Assembly: GCF_021287135.1 (NCBI RefSeq)
Contig: NZ_JAJTBB010000011.1
Span: 1-64,000, forward strand
DNA length: 64,000 nucleotides
Reading direction: 5' to 3'
From: Acidovorax sp.
GTDB taxonomy: Bacteria > Pseudomonadota > Gammaproteobacteria > Burkholderiales > Burkholderiaceae_C
In this document: positions 42,836-50,156 of the stretch, in pieces
Layout: every line of letters starts with the position of its first letter
Numbering within the stretch: position 1 is the first letter of the stretch
Position numbers and translations under genes: made by a program
The notes under the pieces: model-generated
The model's database searches: none
The model's input: the letters and a program-made list of their open reading frames with translations, nothing else
What the model was told of the DNA's origin: nothing

Positions 42836-44473
42836 ATGCACGCCGAGACGCTTCCTCTTCCTTCCTCTCCTTGCGCGGATGCCACGGCCGGTGCCGGGGC
42901 CGCACCGCTTTCTGCCGACAACCCGGGCGGCCCCCCGCGCTCGCAGCTGGCCCTGCGCCGTGTGGCCATCGACACCTGGCGCGAGAACGTGGCCTACCTG
43001 CACCGCGACTGCGCCGTCTACCGGGCCGAGGGCTTCCAGGCGCTGTCCAAGATCGAGGTGCGCGCCAACGGCCGCCGCATCCTGGCCACGGTGAACGTGG
43101 TGGACGACGCCGCCCTGGTGGGCTGCGACGAACTGGGCCTGTCGGAGGATGCCTTTGCCCAGCTGGGCGTGGACAACGGCCACACGGTGTCGGTGGCGCA
43201 GGCCGAGCCGCCGGAGTCCATGGGCGCGCTGTTCCGCAAGATCGCCAGCGAGCGCCTCACGCGCGAGGATTTCGGCGCCATCGTGCGCGACATTGCCGAA
43301 CACCGCTATTCCAAGATCGAACTCACCGCCTTCGTGGTGGCCTGCCAGAACGAGCTGGACCGCGAAGAGGTGTTCTTCCTCACCGATGCCATGGTGGCCA
43401 GCGGCCGGCGGATCGACTGGCACGAGCCGCTGGTGGTCGACAAGCACTGCATTGGCGGGATCCCGGGCAACCGCACGACGATGCTGGTGGTGCCCATCGT
43501 CGCGGCGCACGGCATGCTGTGCCCCAAGACGTCCTCGCGCGCCATCACATCGCCCGCCGGCACGGCCGACACCATGGAGGTGCTGGCCAATGTGGAACTG
43601 CCGCTGGAGCAGCTGGCCGACATCGTGCGCGACTACCGGGGCTGCCTGGCCTGGGGCGGCACGGCCCACCTCTCGCCGGCCGACGACGTGCTGATCTCCG
43701 TGGAGCGGCCGCTGTCCATCGACTCGCCGGGGCAGATGGTGGCCTCCATCCTCTCGAAGAAAGTGGCGGCCGGCGCCACCCACCTGGTGCTGGACATCCC
43801 CATCGGCCCCACGGCCAAGGTGCGCTCCATGCCCGAGGCGCAACGCCTGCGGCGCCTGTTTGAATACGTGGCGCGGCGCATGGGTCTGTCGCTGGACGTG
43901 GTCATCACCGACGGCCGCCAGCCCGTGGGCAACGGCGTGGGCCCGGTGCTGGAGGCGCGCGACGTGATGCGCGTGCTGCAGAACGACCCGCGCGGCCCCG
44001 ACGACCTGCGCCAGAAGGCCCTGCGCCTGGCTGGGCGCCTGATCGAGTGCGACCCCGACGTGCGCGGCGGCGACGGCTACGCCATTGCCCGCGACATCCT
44101 GGACTCCGGCCGGGCGCTGGCGCGCATGAACGCCATCATCGCTGCGCAGGGCAGCAAGGGGTTTGACCACAACCACCCGGCCCTGGGCGCGCTGACGCTG
44201 GACGTGGTCGCCCCGGCCAGCGGCGTGGTGGCCGGCATCGACAACTTCCAGATCGCCCGCGTGGCCCGGCTGGCCGGCGCCCCGAAGGTGCCCGGCGCTG
44301 GCGTGGACCTGCTGCGCAAGCTGGGCGACACCGTGGCCGCGGGCGAAGTGCTCTACCGCGTGCACGCCAGCTACCCGGCCGACCTGGAGTTTGCCCGCCA
44401 GGCCTGCGCGCAAGGCATCGGCTACTACCTGGGCTCGGCCGAAGAAATGCCCAAGGTGTTCGTGGAGTTCTGA
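42836..44473 (+). CDS. Archaeal-type thymidine/AMP phosphorylase family protein
   Basis: 545 aa. It belongs to the long phosphorylase group related to archaeal AMP phosphorylase (annotated as putative thymidine phosphorylase). [20 protein letters not shown] is the phosphate/ribose site, [20 protein letters not shown] the conserved catalytic block, and [20 protein letters not shown] a further landmark. The extra N-terminal domain (about 100 residues) is what separates AMP phosphorylase from bacterial DeoA. The reaction may be NMP + Pi to base + ribose-1,5-bisphosphate, but nucleosides cannot be excluded. The PRPP-synthetase-like gene begins two bases after its stop, so the two are coupled. Confidence 0.88.
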   Translation: MHAETLPLPSSPCADATAGAGAAPLSADNPGGPPRSQLALRRVAIDTWRENVAYLHRDCAVYRAEGFQALSKIEVRANGRRILATVNVVDDAALVGCDELGLSEDAFAQLGVDNGHTVSVAQAEPPESMGALFRKIASERLTREDFGAIVRDIAEHRYSKIELTAFVVACQNELDREEVFFLTDAMVASGRRIDWHEPLVVDKHCIGGIPGNRTTMLVVPIVAAHGMLCPKTSSRAITSPAGTADTMEVLANVELPLEQLADIVRDYRGCLAWGGTAHLSPADDVLISVERPLSIDSPGQMVASILSKKVAAGATHLVLDIPIGPTAKVRSMPEAQRLRRLFEYVARRMGLSLDVVITDGRQPVGNGVGPVLEARDVMRVLQNDPRGPDDLRQKALRLAGRLIECDPDVRGGDGYAIARDILDSGRALARMNAIIAAQGSKGFDHNHPALGALTLDVVAPASGVVAGIDNFQIARVARLAGAPKVPGAGVDLLRKLGDTVAAGEVLYRVHASYPADLEFARQACAQGIGYYLGSAEEMPKVFVEF

Positions 44474-44475
44474 CG

Positions 44476-45552
44476 ATGACCCATCCCCTGGGCTGCCTGC
44501 TGCTGCACTTTGCCGACGAGGCCGCGCCCGCCCAGCGCCTGGCCCAGGCGGCCGGGCTGCCCCTGGGCACCATCGAGCGCCACCGCTTTCCCGATGGCGA
44601 ACTCAAGCTGCGCCTGCCGGTGGACGCCTCAGAGGCTGAGAGGGAATTGGGCGTGCCCGAAAGGGCGTCCCAAGGCGCTGCCGGCAAGGCGCAAAGCACA
44701 GCCGTAGCTCGGCCTACGGCGCGCATTTGCAACGACGCTGGCGGTGGTTTGGGGCGACAAGGCGGGCAGGACCGATTTCCTCTCAGCCTCTCAGGCCGCC
44801 TGCCGCCCCGTGCCGTGCTGCTGCGCAGCCTGCACGACCCCAACGAAAAGCTGGTGGAGCTGCTGCTGGCCGCCCGCGCCGCGCGCAGCCTGGGCGTGCA
44901 ACACCTCACCCTGGTGGCGCCGTACCTGGCCTACATGCGGCAGGACATCGCCTTCCACCCCGGCGAGGTGGTCAGCCAGCAGGTGGTGGGCGGCTTTCTG
45001 GCCGGGCTGTTCGACGCGGTGGTCACGGTAGACCCGCACCTGCACCGCATCGACCGGCTGGAGCAGGCCATCCCCGTGCCGCAGGCCGTCGTGCTCAGCG
45101 GCGCCGAGCCGCTGGCCGACCTTATCGCCCAGCGCCGCCCCGGCGCGCTGCTGGTGGGGCCGGACGGTGAATCCGCCCAGTGGATCGCCCAGGCCGCGGC
45201 GCGCCACGGCTTCGACCACGCCGTGTGCACCAAGGTGCGCCATGGCGACCGCGACGTGGCCATCGAGCTACCGCCGCTGGATGCCCACGGCCGCGCCGTG
45301 GTGCTGCTGGACGACATGGCCAGCACCGGCCGCACGCTGGCCCTCGCCGCGCGCTTGCTGCTGCAGGCCGGCGCCGCATCGGTGGACGTGGCCGTCACCC
45401 ATGCCCTCTTTGCGGGCGATGCGCTGCAGGTGCTGCGCGATGCCGGCGTGGGCGAGGTCTGGAGCACCGACTGCATTCCCCACCCCAGCAACGCCGTGCC
45501 CCTGGCCGGGCCGCTGGCCCAGGCGCTGCGACAATGCGGCGTTTCGGCCTGA
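44476..45552 (+). CDS. Ribose-phosphate pyrophosphokinase-like protein with an in-frame insertion
   Basis: 358 aa. The PRPP-synthetase fold is shown by HRFPDGELKLRLP, then SLHDPNEKLVELLLAARAA, LVAPYLAYMRQDIAFHPGEV (the RQD motif) and the PRPP loop VVLLDDMASTGRTLALAARL. Residues 51-107 do not belong to the family: they are encoded by a 171-base element with 22-bp terminal inverted repeats (separate entry), inserted exactly between codons. The domain before and after it is intact, so the enzyme may still work if the extra 57 residues loop out. It is co-transcribed with the phosphorylase and may make PRPP from its ribose phosphate product (inference). Confidence 0.85.
   Translation: MTHPLGCLLLHFADEAAPAQRLAQAAGLPLGTIERHRFPDGELKLRLPVDASEAERELGVPERASQGAAGKAQSTAVARPTARICNDAGGGLGRQGGQDRFPLSLSGRLPPRAVLLRSLHDPNEKLVELLLAARAARSLGVQHLTLVAPYLAYMRQDIAFHPGEVVSQQVVGGFLAGLFDAVVTVDPHLHRIDRLEQAIPVPQAVVLSGAEPLADLIAQRRPGALLVGPDGESAQWIAQAAARHGFDHAVCTKVRHGDRDVAIELPPLDAHGRAVVLLDDMASTGRTLALAARLLLQAGAASVDVAVTHALFAGDALQVLRDAGVGEVWSTDCIPHPSNAVPLAGPLAQALRQCGVSA
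44626..44796. mobile_element. 171-bp inverted-repeat element (MITE-like) inserted in the PRPP-synthetase-like gene
   Basis: Ends GCCTCAGAGGCTGAGAGG and, inverted, GCCTGAGAGGCTGAGAGG; the terminal repeats match at 20 of 22 positions. Inside lie GGCAAGGCGCAAAGCACAGC, the small palindrome CCGTAG-ctcggc-CTACGG and ATTTGCAACG. The length is 57 codons, open in the gene's frame. The flanks carry CGCCTGCCG at 44611-44619 and 44797-44805. On the left this repeat is six bases from the element end, so it is only a tentative target duplication. The core matches the element at 62065-62227 in both DNA and encoded peptide (GKAQ-TA-A---ARICN). Confidence 0.8.
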
Positions 45553-45567
45553 GTAAACCTCCCAACC

Positions 45568-46176
45568 ATGCTGCTTGACGCTACCGAATCCCAACTCGTC
45601 CTGGTGGACTACCAGGAACGCCTGATGCCCGCCATCCACGAAGGCCCCGCCGTGCTGGCCAACGCCCGCCGCCTGGCCGAGGTGGCCCGCATCCTGGACG
45701 TGCCGGTGTGGGGCACCGAGCAAAACCCCTCGCGCCTGGGCCCCAACGACGCCGCGCTGCGCGCCGCCTGCCGCAAGACCCTGGCCAAGATGCACTTCAG
45801 CGCCGCCGAAGAAGGCCTGGGCGAATGGCTGAGCCCGCCCGCCAAGCCCCAGCAGGGCGGCAACGCCCGCAGCCTGCCCAAGCATTTGCAAAAGCCCGCC
45901 CAGCAAGCAGCGCCCGAGCGCGGCACCATCGTCATCGCCGGCTGCGAAGCCCACGTGTGCTTGCTGCAGACCGCGCTGGACCTGATCGACGACGAGTTCG
46001 AGGTGTGGGTGGTGACCGATGCCTGCGGCTCGCGCACCGAACGCAACCGCGACGCCGCCTTCGACCGCCTGGCCGGCGCCGGCGCCGAGCTGGTGACCAC
46101 CGAAATGGTGGCGTTTGAATGGCTGGGCAGTTGCGAGCACCCGGCGTTCAAGGACGTGCTGGCGTTGATCAAGTAG
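45568..46176 (+). CDS. Isochorismatase-family hydrolase
   Basis: 202 aa, cytoplasmic cysteine hydrolase. The triad is Asp14 (LVLVDYQERLM), Lys74 (TLAKMHFS) and Cys131 (IAGCEAHVCLLQTALDLI). It is closer to the nicotinamidase/YcaC-like hydrolases of unknown substrate than to true isochorismatase. An insertion of about 30 residues (85-117, Pro/Gln-rich) sits between the Lys and Cys motifs. It begins 15 bases after the PRPP-synthetase-like gene on the same strand and is probably the third gene of that operon. A role in nucleotide or NAD salvage is only a guess. Confidence 0.88.
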   Translation: MLLDATESQLVLVDYQERLMPAIHEGPAVLANARRLAEVARILDVPVWGTEQNPSRLGPNDAALRAACRKTLAKMHFSAAEEGLGEWLSPPAKPQQGGNARSLPKHLQKPAQQAAPERGTIVIAGCEAHVCLLQTALDLIDDEFEVWVVTDACGSRTERNRDAAFDRLAGAGAELVTTEMVAFEWLGSCEHPAFKDVLALIK

Positions 46177-46227
46177 CCCGGGTTAAGAGTCTTTTCTTTC
46201 CCTGATTAGCTTCAGATTGGCCCCTGT

Positions 46228-46253
46228 CCGTTCGGGCTGAGCCCGTCGCAGCC
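46228..46253 (-). repeat. Repeat family 3 (CTTCGACAGG type), diverged copy
   Basis: On the minus strand it reads GGCTGCGACGGGCTCAGCCC then GAACGG, a variant of the sequence at 50081-50105. It lies between the convergent isochorismatase-family gene and the membrane-protein gene. Confidence 0.55.
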
Positions 46254-46327
46254 AGGGCGCTTTTTTTGCGAACAGCCCTTCGACAGCCTCAGGGCAAAAA
46301 GCCCCTCTGAGGCAGGGCCAAATCAAA

Positions 46328-46382
46328 GCCTTTTGAGGCTCCAGCCCTTGTCCTGCAAGCGCTGGAAGCTATCAAAAATGTA
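46328..46382 (-). repeat. Hairpin repeat family 1, copy after the isochorismatase-family gene
   Basis: On the minus strand it reads TTGATAGCTTCCAGCGCTTG followed by AAGGGCTGGAGCC. It lies between convergent genes; from 46177 to 46409 there is no gene. Confidence 0.6.
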
Positions 46383-46409
46383 GTATTGATCCGTGCCGCT
46401 GTGCGGTGC

Positions 46410-47069
46410 TCAGCGCGCGGGCTGCGGTGCCCGCGGGCGGCGCATCCACAGCTTCCAGCCAAACGCCGCCACCACCACCGCCGCAAAGCTCCAGCCCAGC
46501 ACGCGGGATGCCAGCAGCTCCCCTTCGCGCGCCGCGCCCATGAAGAACAGGATGAACGCCAGCGCATGCACCAGCCAGCGCTGCACCCGCACCCACAGCG
46601 GCTCGCCACGGTACAGCCAGGCCAGCGCCACATCCACGCACCACCACACGGCAAACACGGTGTCCAGGCGGGGGGCGGACACGCGGGAGGTGTGCAGGAT
46701 GCGGCTCCAGTCGTTGCCAAACATCACCACCACCGCCCAGTAGAAGTGCACGGCAAACGCCACCAGCGACGCCGTCCAGAACGCCCGCCACAGACTGCCC
46801 AGCAGGGCCGATTCCCGCCGCAGCACAAAGAACGCCAACGCCGGCGCCGCCAGCACCAGCGCCGCCCAGATGGTGAAGAAGGTGCGGTGCAGGTCCTGCC
46901 GCTGCGCGGCGCTGAAATCCGGTGCCGTGCCATCGGGCGGCAGCAGCGAGAACAGGTCGGTCTGCCGCGTGAAGTAGGCGGCGGCAAATGCCAGCCCGAG
47001 CAGCAGCACCAGCGCGACGCTGGCGATGCGCACGGCGCGGGAGGAAGGGGCAGGGTGCCAGGGAGTCAT
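46410..47069 (-). CDS. Hypothetical six-helix membrane protein
   Basis: 219 aa with about six hydrophobic segments, for example IASVALVLLLGLAFAAAYF, AALVLAAPALAFFVL, AFWTASLVAFAVHFYWAVVV and FAAVVVAAFGWKLWM. Conserved-looking polar spots are RTFFTIWAA and LDTVFAVWWCVDVAL. I recognise no transport or catalytic motif. It stands alone; downstream are repeats, upstream the cassette array begins. Base composition is that of the host genome, unlike the array. Confidence 0.65.
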   Translation of the reverse strand: MTPWHPAPSSRAVRIASVALVLLLGLAFAAAYFTRQTDLFSLLPPDGTAPDFSAAQRQDLHRTFFTIWAALVLAAPALAFFVLRRESALLGSLWRAFWTASLVAFAVHFYWAVVVMFGNDWSRILHTSRVSAPRLDTVFAVWWCVDVALAWLYRGEPLWVRVQRWLVHALAFILFFMGAAREGELLASRVLGWSFAAVVVAAFGWKLWMRRPRAPQPAR

Positions 47070-47223
47070 GCAGGCGTCTCGTCAAGGGGGTGGGATCAAG
47101 GTTTGCATGGTATGGACTGGCCCCGGTTGGGAGCGTCGGGTAGCCGACGTTGGCGGCTGGGGGGGGCGAACGGTGTAGTGCGGGTTGTGTCGAGTGCTCG
47201 CCAACATTGGTCAGGCCGAGACC

Positions 47224-47293
47224 GTCTGACTTAAACCAACAGGCCTCTGCGGAATGCGAGGCGGTTCAGGTCGGCTTGAACACAGAGTTAGAC
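47224..47293 (-). other. attC recombination site 1 (integron cassette array)
   Basis: Read on the minus strand the left end is GTCTAAC-TCTGTG-TTCAAGCCGA, a classic attC left arm (R'' then L''). The right end GGTTTAAGTCAGAC is a degenerate L'/R'. The internal stem GCCTCTGC/GCGAGGC closes on the loop GGAAT (plus strand). It is the last site of the array. Confidence 0.8.
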
Positions 47294-47376
47294 CCGAAGG
47301 CCAAGAAGGGGCGCCCGAACTCGGAGAAGGTCGCGGCCCATGAAAAAGTGCTGGGCCAACGAAGGGGCGCAGTGCT

Positions 47377-47430
47377 GCAATAAAGATAGCTGCCTGCGGT
47401 TGCTGGATAAGCGTCAGCGGCCAAAAAGGC
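47377..47430 (+). repeat. Hairpin repeat family 1, copy inside the cassette array
   Basis: Reads AAGATAGCTGCCTGCGGTTG followed by GATAAGCGTCAGCGGCC. It occupies much of a 200-base cassette (47294-47495) that has no credible gene. Confidence 0.6.
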
Positions 47431-47495
47431 TTGCAATCCTTGCAAACAGGGTGAAGCGCTGGAGTGAGTGGCTGCGCGCATAGACCGTGTAAGGG

Positions 47496-47554
47496 CACTA
47501 ACGGTCAAGGTAAGCGGCCCGCGGAATGCGGGTCCGCTTGAGTGCTGGTTAGAC
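47496..47554 (-). other. attC recombination site 2
   Basis: Minus strand: GTCTAAC-CAGCAC-TCAAGCGGACC on the left, GGCCGCTTACCTTGACCG then TTAG on the right. The plus-strand core AAGCGG-c-CCGC-GGAAT-GCGG-gt-CCGCTT folds into an almost perfect hairpin with the same GGAAT loop as attC1. It lies 13 bases past the stop of the small zinc-ribbon gene, where an attC is expected. Confidence 0.88.
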
Positions 47555-47566
47555 CCGAGCCCCTCG

Positions 47567-47800
47567 TTAGTGCTGAACTGGATAAACCAAAAGTTGCCAT
47601 TTGATTTGCCCGCTAGTAGGACTGTGCTGTTTATGGTTTTGCGGCGGCAGAGTGTGACCGCCCGCGACGGCAATTTCGTCTCCGCACGATGTACATCGAT
47701 AGATGCCAGGATGCGGAGCGGCGGTGCCTGGTGAATGCAATGCATCGAACGCTGCATCTTGAGACTGTGTTAACCGATTGCCATTTTTGTATAGAGCCAT
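47567..47800 (-). CDS. Small zinc-ribbon-like cassette protein
   Basis: 77 aa. The start at 47800 has a strong ribosome-binding site (AGGAG five bases upstream). MALYKNGNRLTQSQDAAFDA, then HPGIYRCTSCGDEIAVAGGH and LPPQNHKQHSP: one CxxC pair plus several His, so a metal site is likely. From memory this type of small protein is frequent in integron cassettes and has no known function. It is flanked by attC3 upstream and attC2 13 bases downstream, on the strand expected for a cassette gene. Composition is less GC-rich than that of the host genes. Confidence 0.8.
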   Translation of the reverse strand: MALYKNGNRLTQSQDAAFDALHSPGTAAPHPGIYRCTSCGDEIAVAGGHTLPPQNHKQHSPTSGQIKWQLLVYPVQH

Positions 47801-47829
47801 TTGATCTCCTGTTTAGTGATTTATGGAAA

Positions 47830-47876
47830 GCTAAACGGGCGGCCGCGGGTGGATCCGCTTGAGCGAGGGGTTAGAT
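47830..47876 (-). other. attC recombination site 3
   Basis: Minus strand: ATCTAAC-CCCTCG-CTCAAGCGGATCC on the left and CGGCCGCCCGTTTAGC on the right. The left arm is canonical; the right arm is shortened. It lies 13 bases beyond the stop of the DUF4145 gene. Confidence 0.82.
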
Positions 47877-47889
47877 TTTCGAGATGTCG

Positions 47890-48804
47890 CTAGAAGGGAA
47901 TGTCACAATTTGGGTCGACAGCCTTCGATGGATCAACCTCGTAAAGCTGAACCTCCTTGCCGCTGACTGTAGTCAGTTGGAACAACTTAAGAAAGTTAAC
48001 AGCTCCTGAATTTATATCTTCCTTCAGTTTTGCCTCAAATTCATCGAAATCCTGCTTGATGAGCCGCCTTCTTCGTCCGAGAAGGCTCGAAAGGCTGATG
48101 GCATTGCTTGTCTTTAGAGATTTAGCAGAGATATTTATAAGCATCAGAAAGTCCTGATAGTTCTCGGCCAGTGTATCCAGTGACTTTGCTTTGCTCTCAA
48201 GAATAAATACTGTGCTTAAAAGATGCTCGACGATCTCTAGAGCTATTCGAATATCCGATGCCTTTGGCTCCTTGATTTCGTGAGCCGCATCATTTCCGAG
48301 AAAGCGTATGGCGTGGAGACGGCGCTTGTCGCCATTAGAGACATGCCCAGTCTTAAAGAGTTGATCAATACGCTTCTCAAGATTTGAACCGGATACATTC
48401 AAGTGATTGCAAACCGCTTCAATACAGGCGCGCAGACCGATACTAGCCAGCACATACGATTGATCACCCAAGGCGAGGAGTGTTTGCTTGTAGACCTTCT
48501 GTATCAACGCAGGCAGGTAGTACGTTTCGGAAATCGGCTTGTGCTCGGAAAGAACGCTTGGGTAAAGAGCTATAGAAACTTCGTGTACGGGCTCGCCATC
48601 ATGATCCCATTCAATAGCTTCGTAGTCGTCGTGCCTACGAGCAAAGCCGAACGTGTGACAACCATGGCAGCGAACGATTTGCCAAGTAAACTTTTCATGG
48701 TATCCCTCCGGATCAGTCTCCTCTACATGCTGAGATAAGACTTCGTGCCGAGTTCTTCTGCAGCACGTTCTGCAATCCGACCAGATTGTCTTGTTTGTGC
48801 TCAT
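47890..48804 (-). CDS. DUF4145 domain protein in an integron cassette
   Basis: 304 aa from ATG 48804. The N-terminal part has zinc-finger-like Cys pairs (SDCRTCCRRTRHEV, then VRCHGCHTFGFARRHD). The middle (YVLASIGLRACIEAVCNHLN, RRLHAIRFLGNDAAHEIKEP) is the DUF4145 domain, common in defence-related and restriction-linked proteins but of unknown activity. A longer frame back to 48855 would cross the cassette boundary core site at 48827-48833, so the ATG at 48804 is preferred. AT-rich codons set it clearly apart from neighbours and mark it as acquired. attC3 follows directly. Confidence 0.85.
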   Translation of the reverse strand: MSTNKTIWSDCRTCCRRTRHEVLSQHVEETDPEGYHEKFTWQIVRCHGCHTFGFARRHDDYEAIEWDHDGEPVHEVSIALYPSVLSEHKPISETYYLPALIQKVYKQTLLALGDQSYVLASIGLRACIEAVCNHLNVSGSNLEKRIDQLFKTGHVSNGDKRRLHAIRFLGNDAAHEIKEPKASDIRIALEIVEHLLSTVFILESKAKSLDTLAENYQDFLMLINISAKSLKTSNAISLSSLLGRRRRLIKQDFDEFEAKLKEDINSGAVNFLKLFQLTTVSGKEVQLYEVDPSKAVDPNCDIPF

Positions 48805-48826
48805 AGTGGGGCAATAATTTTCAGAA

Positions 48827-48833
48827 AATCTAA
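48827..48833 (-). other. Cassette boundary core site (GTTAGAT)
   Basis: The minus strand reads CTAGTTAGATTTTCTG; GTTAGAT fits the GTTRRRY crossover consensus. It lies 22 bases before the DUF4145 ATG, where a cassette should begin. The upstream DNA could be a decayed attC or attI, but I cannot show its partner arm. No integrase gene is present in the window. Confidence 0.5.
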
Positions 48834-48958
48834 CTAGAAATCGACGACACAACAACCGCAGCCGTGGGTCTGATAGAAAATTCTGACATCGTTTTCTCCA
48901 GACAAATTCATCAAAACCTCATTTGGCCAAACCTAAGAACTTCAGGATAAAAACCATA

Positions 48959-48991
48959 ACGGGCGCTGTAACGACATGCTACAGCGCCCGT
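48959..48991 (-). terminator. Rho-independent terminator after mmsB
   Basis: A perfect 12-bp stem, ACGGGCGCTGTA with TACAGCGCCCGT, with a nine-base loop. On the minus strand it is followed by TATGGTTTTTATCC. It ends the mmsB transcript 32 bases past the stop codon. Confidence 0.88.
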
Positions 48992-49022
48992 TCTCATCCG
49001 CCAAGGGCCGCAGCCCAACCCA

Positions 49023-49910
49023 TCAAGCCTTTTTCTGCACCATCTTGATCACGCTGGAGAAATCTTCCGCGCCATGCCCCGCCAGGCTGTGCGCCGCATA
49101 CAGATTGCGCGCCATGCCCCCCAGCGGCGTGGCCGCCTTCACCGCCATCGCGTTCTCCTGCGCCAGACCCAGGTCCTTGAGCATCAGGTCCGTGCCAAAC
49201 CCGCCCGCGTAGCCCTTGCTGGCAGGCGCGGTTTCCATCACGCCGGGGAAGGGGTTGTACTTCTCTAGCGCCCAGTTGCCGCCGGAGCTGCGGCGCATGA
49301 TTTCGCTGAGCACCTTCGGGTCCAGGCCGTTGGCTACGCCCAGGGCGATGGCTTCGCTGGTGCCGGCCATCAGGATGCCCAGGAGCATGTTGTTGCAGAT
49401 CTTGGCGGTCTGGCCTGCGCCCACGCTGCCGGCGTGGAAGATGTTGGCGCCCATCTTTTCGAGCACGGGGCGGGCGCGTTCCAGGTCGGCCGCGTCGCCG
49501 CCCACCATGAAGGTCAGCGTGCCAGCGATGGCGCCGCCGGTGCCGCCTGAGACGGGCGCGTCGATGAAGGCTACGCCTTTGGCCTTGGCGGCCTCGGCCA
49601 CCTTGCGGGAGGTGGCGGCGGCGATGGTGGAGCAGTCGATCACCAGCGTGCCTGCGGGCAGCTGGGCCAGCAGGTCGCCCGCGCCCAGGAAGAGGCCTTC
49701 CACGTGCTGGCTGGCGGGCAGCATGCTGATGACGACTTCCGCACCGGCGACGGCCGCCTTGGCGTCGGCAGCAATGGGCACGCCGTCGGCCGCCAGCTTG
49801 TCGCGCGCAGGTTGCGAGAGGTCGAACGCGCGCACCTCGTGGCCTGCCTTGTGCAGGTTGTGGGCCATGGGGCCGCCCATGTTGCCGAGGCCGATGAATG
49901 CGATTTTCAT
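49023..49910 (-). CDS. mmsB: 3-hydroxyisobutyrate dehydrogenase
   Basis: 295 aa, NAD(P)-dependent oxidation of 3-hydroxyisobutyrate to methylmalonate semialdehyde in valine breakdown. The Rossmann motif IAFIGLGNMGGPMAHN is at the N-terminus, the substrate motif FIDAPVSGGTGGAIAGTLTF near 115-135 and the catalytic lysine block GAGQTAKICNNMLLG near 170. Its product is the substrate of MmsA (53362-54885), and the acyl-CoA dehydrogenase at 51387-52547 acts earlier in the same pathway. All three are on the minus strand but separated by small genes and repeats, so they are not one tight operon. Confidence 0.94.
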   Translation of the reverse strand: MKIAFIGLGNMGGPMAHNLHKAGHEVRAFDLSQPARDKLAADGVPIAADAKAAVAGAEVVISMLPASQHVEGLFLGAGDLLAQLPAGTLVIDCSTIAAATSRKVAEAAKAKGVAFIDAPVSGGTGGAIAGTLTFMVGGDAADLERARPVLEKMGANIFHAGSVGAGQTAKICNNMLLGILMAGTSEAIALGVANGLDPKVLSEIMRRSSGGNWALEKYNPFPGVMETAPASKGYAGGFGTDLMLKDLGLAQENAMAVKAATPLGGMARNLYAAHSLAGHGAEDFSSVIKMVQKKA

Positions 49911-49944
49911 GGGGATGTCTCCTTGGTTTGGAATGGAAGTTGAT

Positions 49945-49999
49945 ATGGTTTTGATAGCTGCTGGCGCTTACCTATCAAGCGCTGGAGGCCAAAACGGCT
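49945..49999 (+). repeat. Hairpin repeat family 1, copy upstream of mmsB
   Basis: TTTTGATAGCTGCTGGCGCT followed by TATCAAGCGCTGGAGGCC. Arms TGGCGCTT and AAGCGCTGG make the hairpin. It lies in the mmsB 5' region. Confidence 0.72.
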
Positions 50000-50080
50000 T
50001 AAATCTTGCTCACCCCAGGCAGACCGTTTGCTGCCCTTTTGCTGCCAGTTTGTTGACGGACCGTTGGCCGCCTTGCCCAG

Positions 50081-50105
50081 GCTTCGACAGGCTCAGCCCG
50101 AACGG
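50081..50105 (+). repeat. Repeat family 3 (CTTCGACAGG type)
   Basis: GCTTCGACAGGCTCAGCCCG then AACGG. This short interspersed sequence is familiar from many proteobacterial genomes. Related copies lie at 52708-52732 and 46228-46253. Confidence 0.7.
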
Positions 50106-50156
50106 TGGGGGGGCGGGACTTGGGCATGCAACGGGTCGACCGCAGGGGCTGGGAGT

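Noticed and set aside
46254-46310. Possible terminator (GGGCAAAAAGCCC and a T-run) after the isochorismatase-family gene
   Set aside because: The stem and T-run are not adjacent in the proper order; the segment is better explained as a mix of repeats.
47468-47734. Plus-strand 88-residue frame in the cassette array
   Set aside because: It runs through attC2 and lies opposite the better-supported minus-strand gene.
48804-48855. Longer DUF4145 protein starting upstream at TTG 48855
   Set aside because: It would begin before the cassette boundary core site at 48827-48833 and has no ribosome-binding site.
48959-48991. Hairpin considered as a fourth attC site
   Set aside because: Perfect stem without RYYYAAC/GTTRRRY ends or L boxes, and a T-run on the mmsB strand: a terminator.
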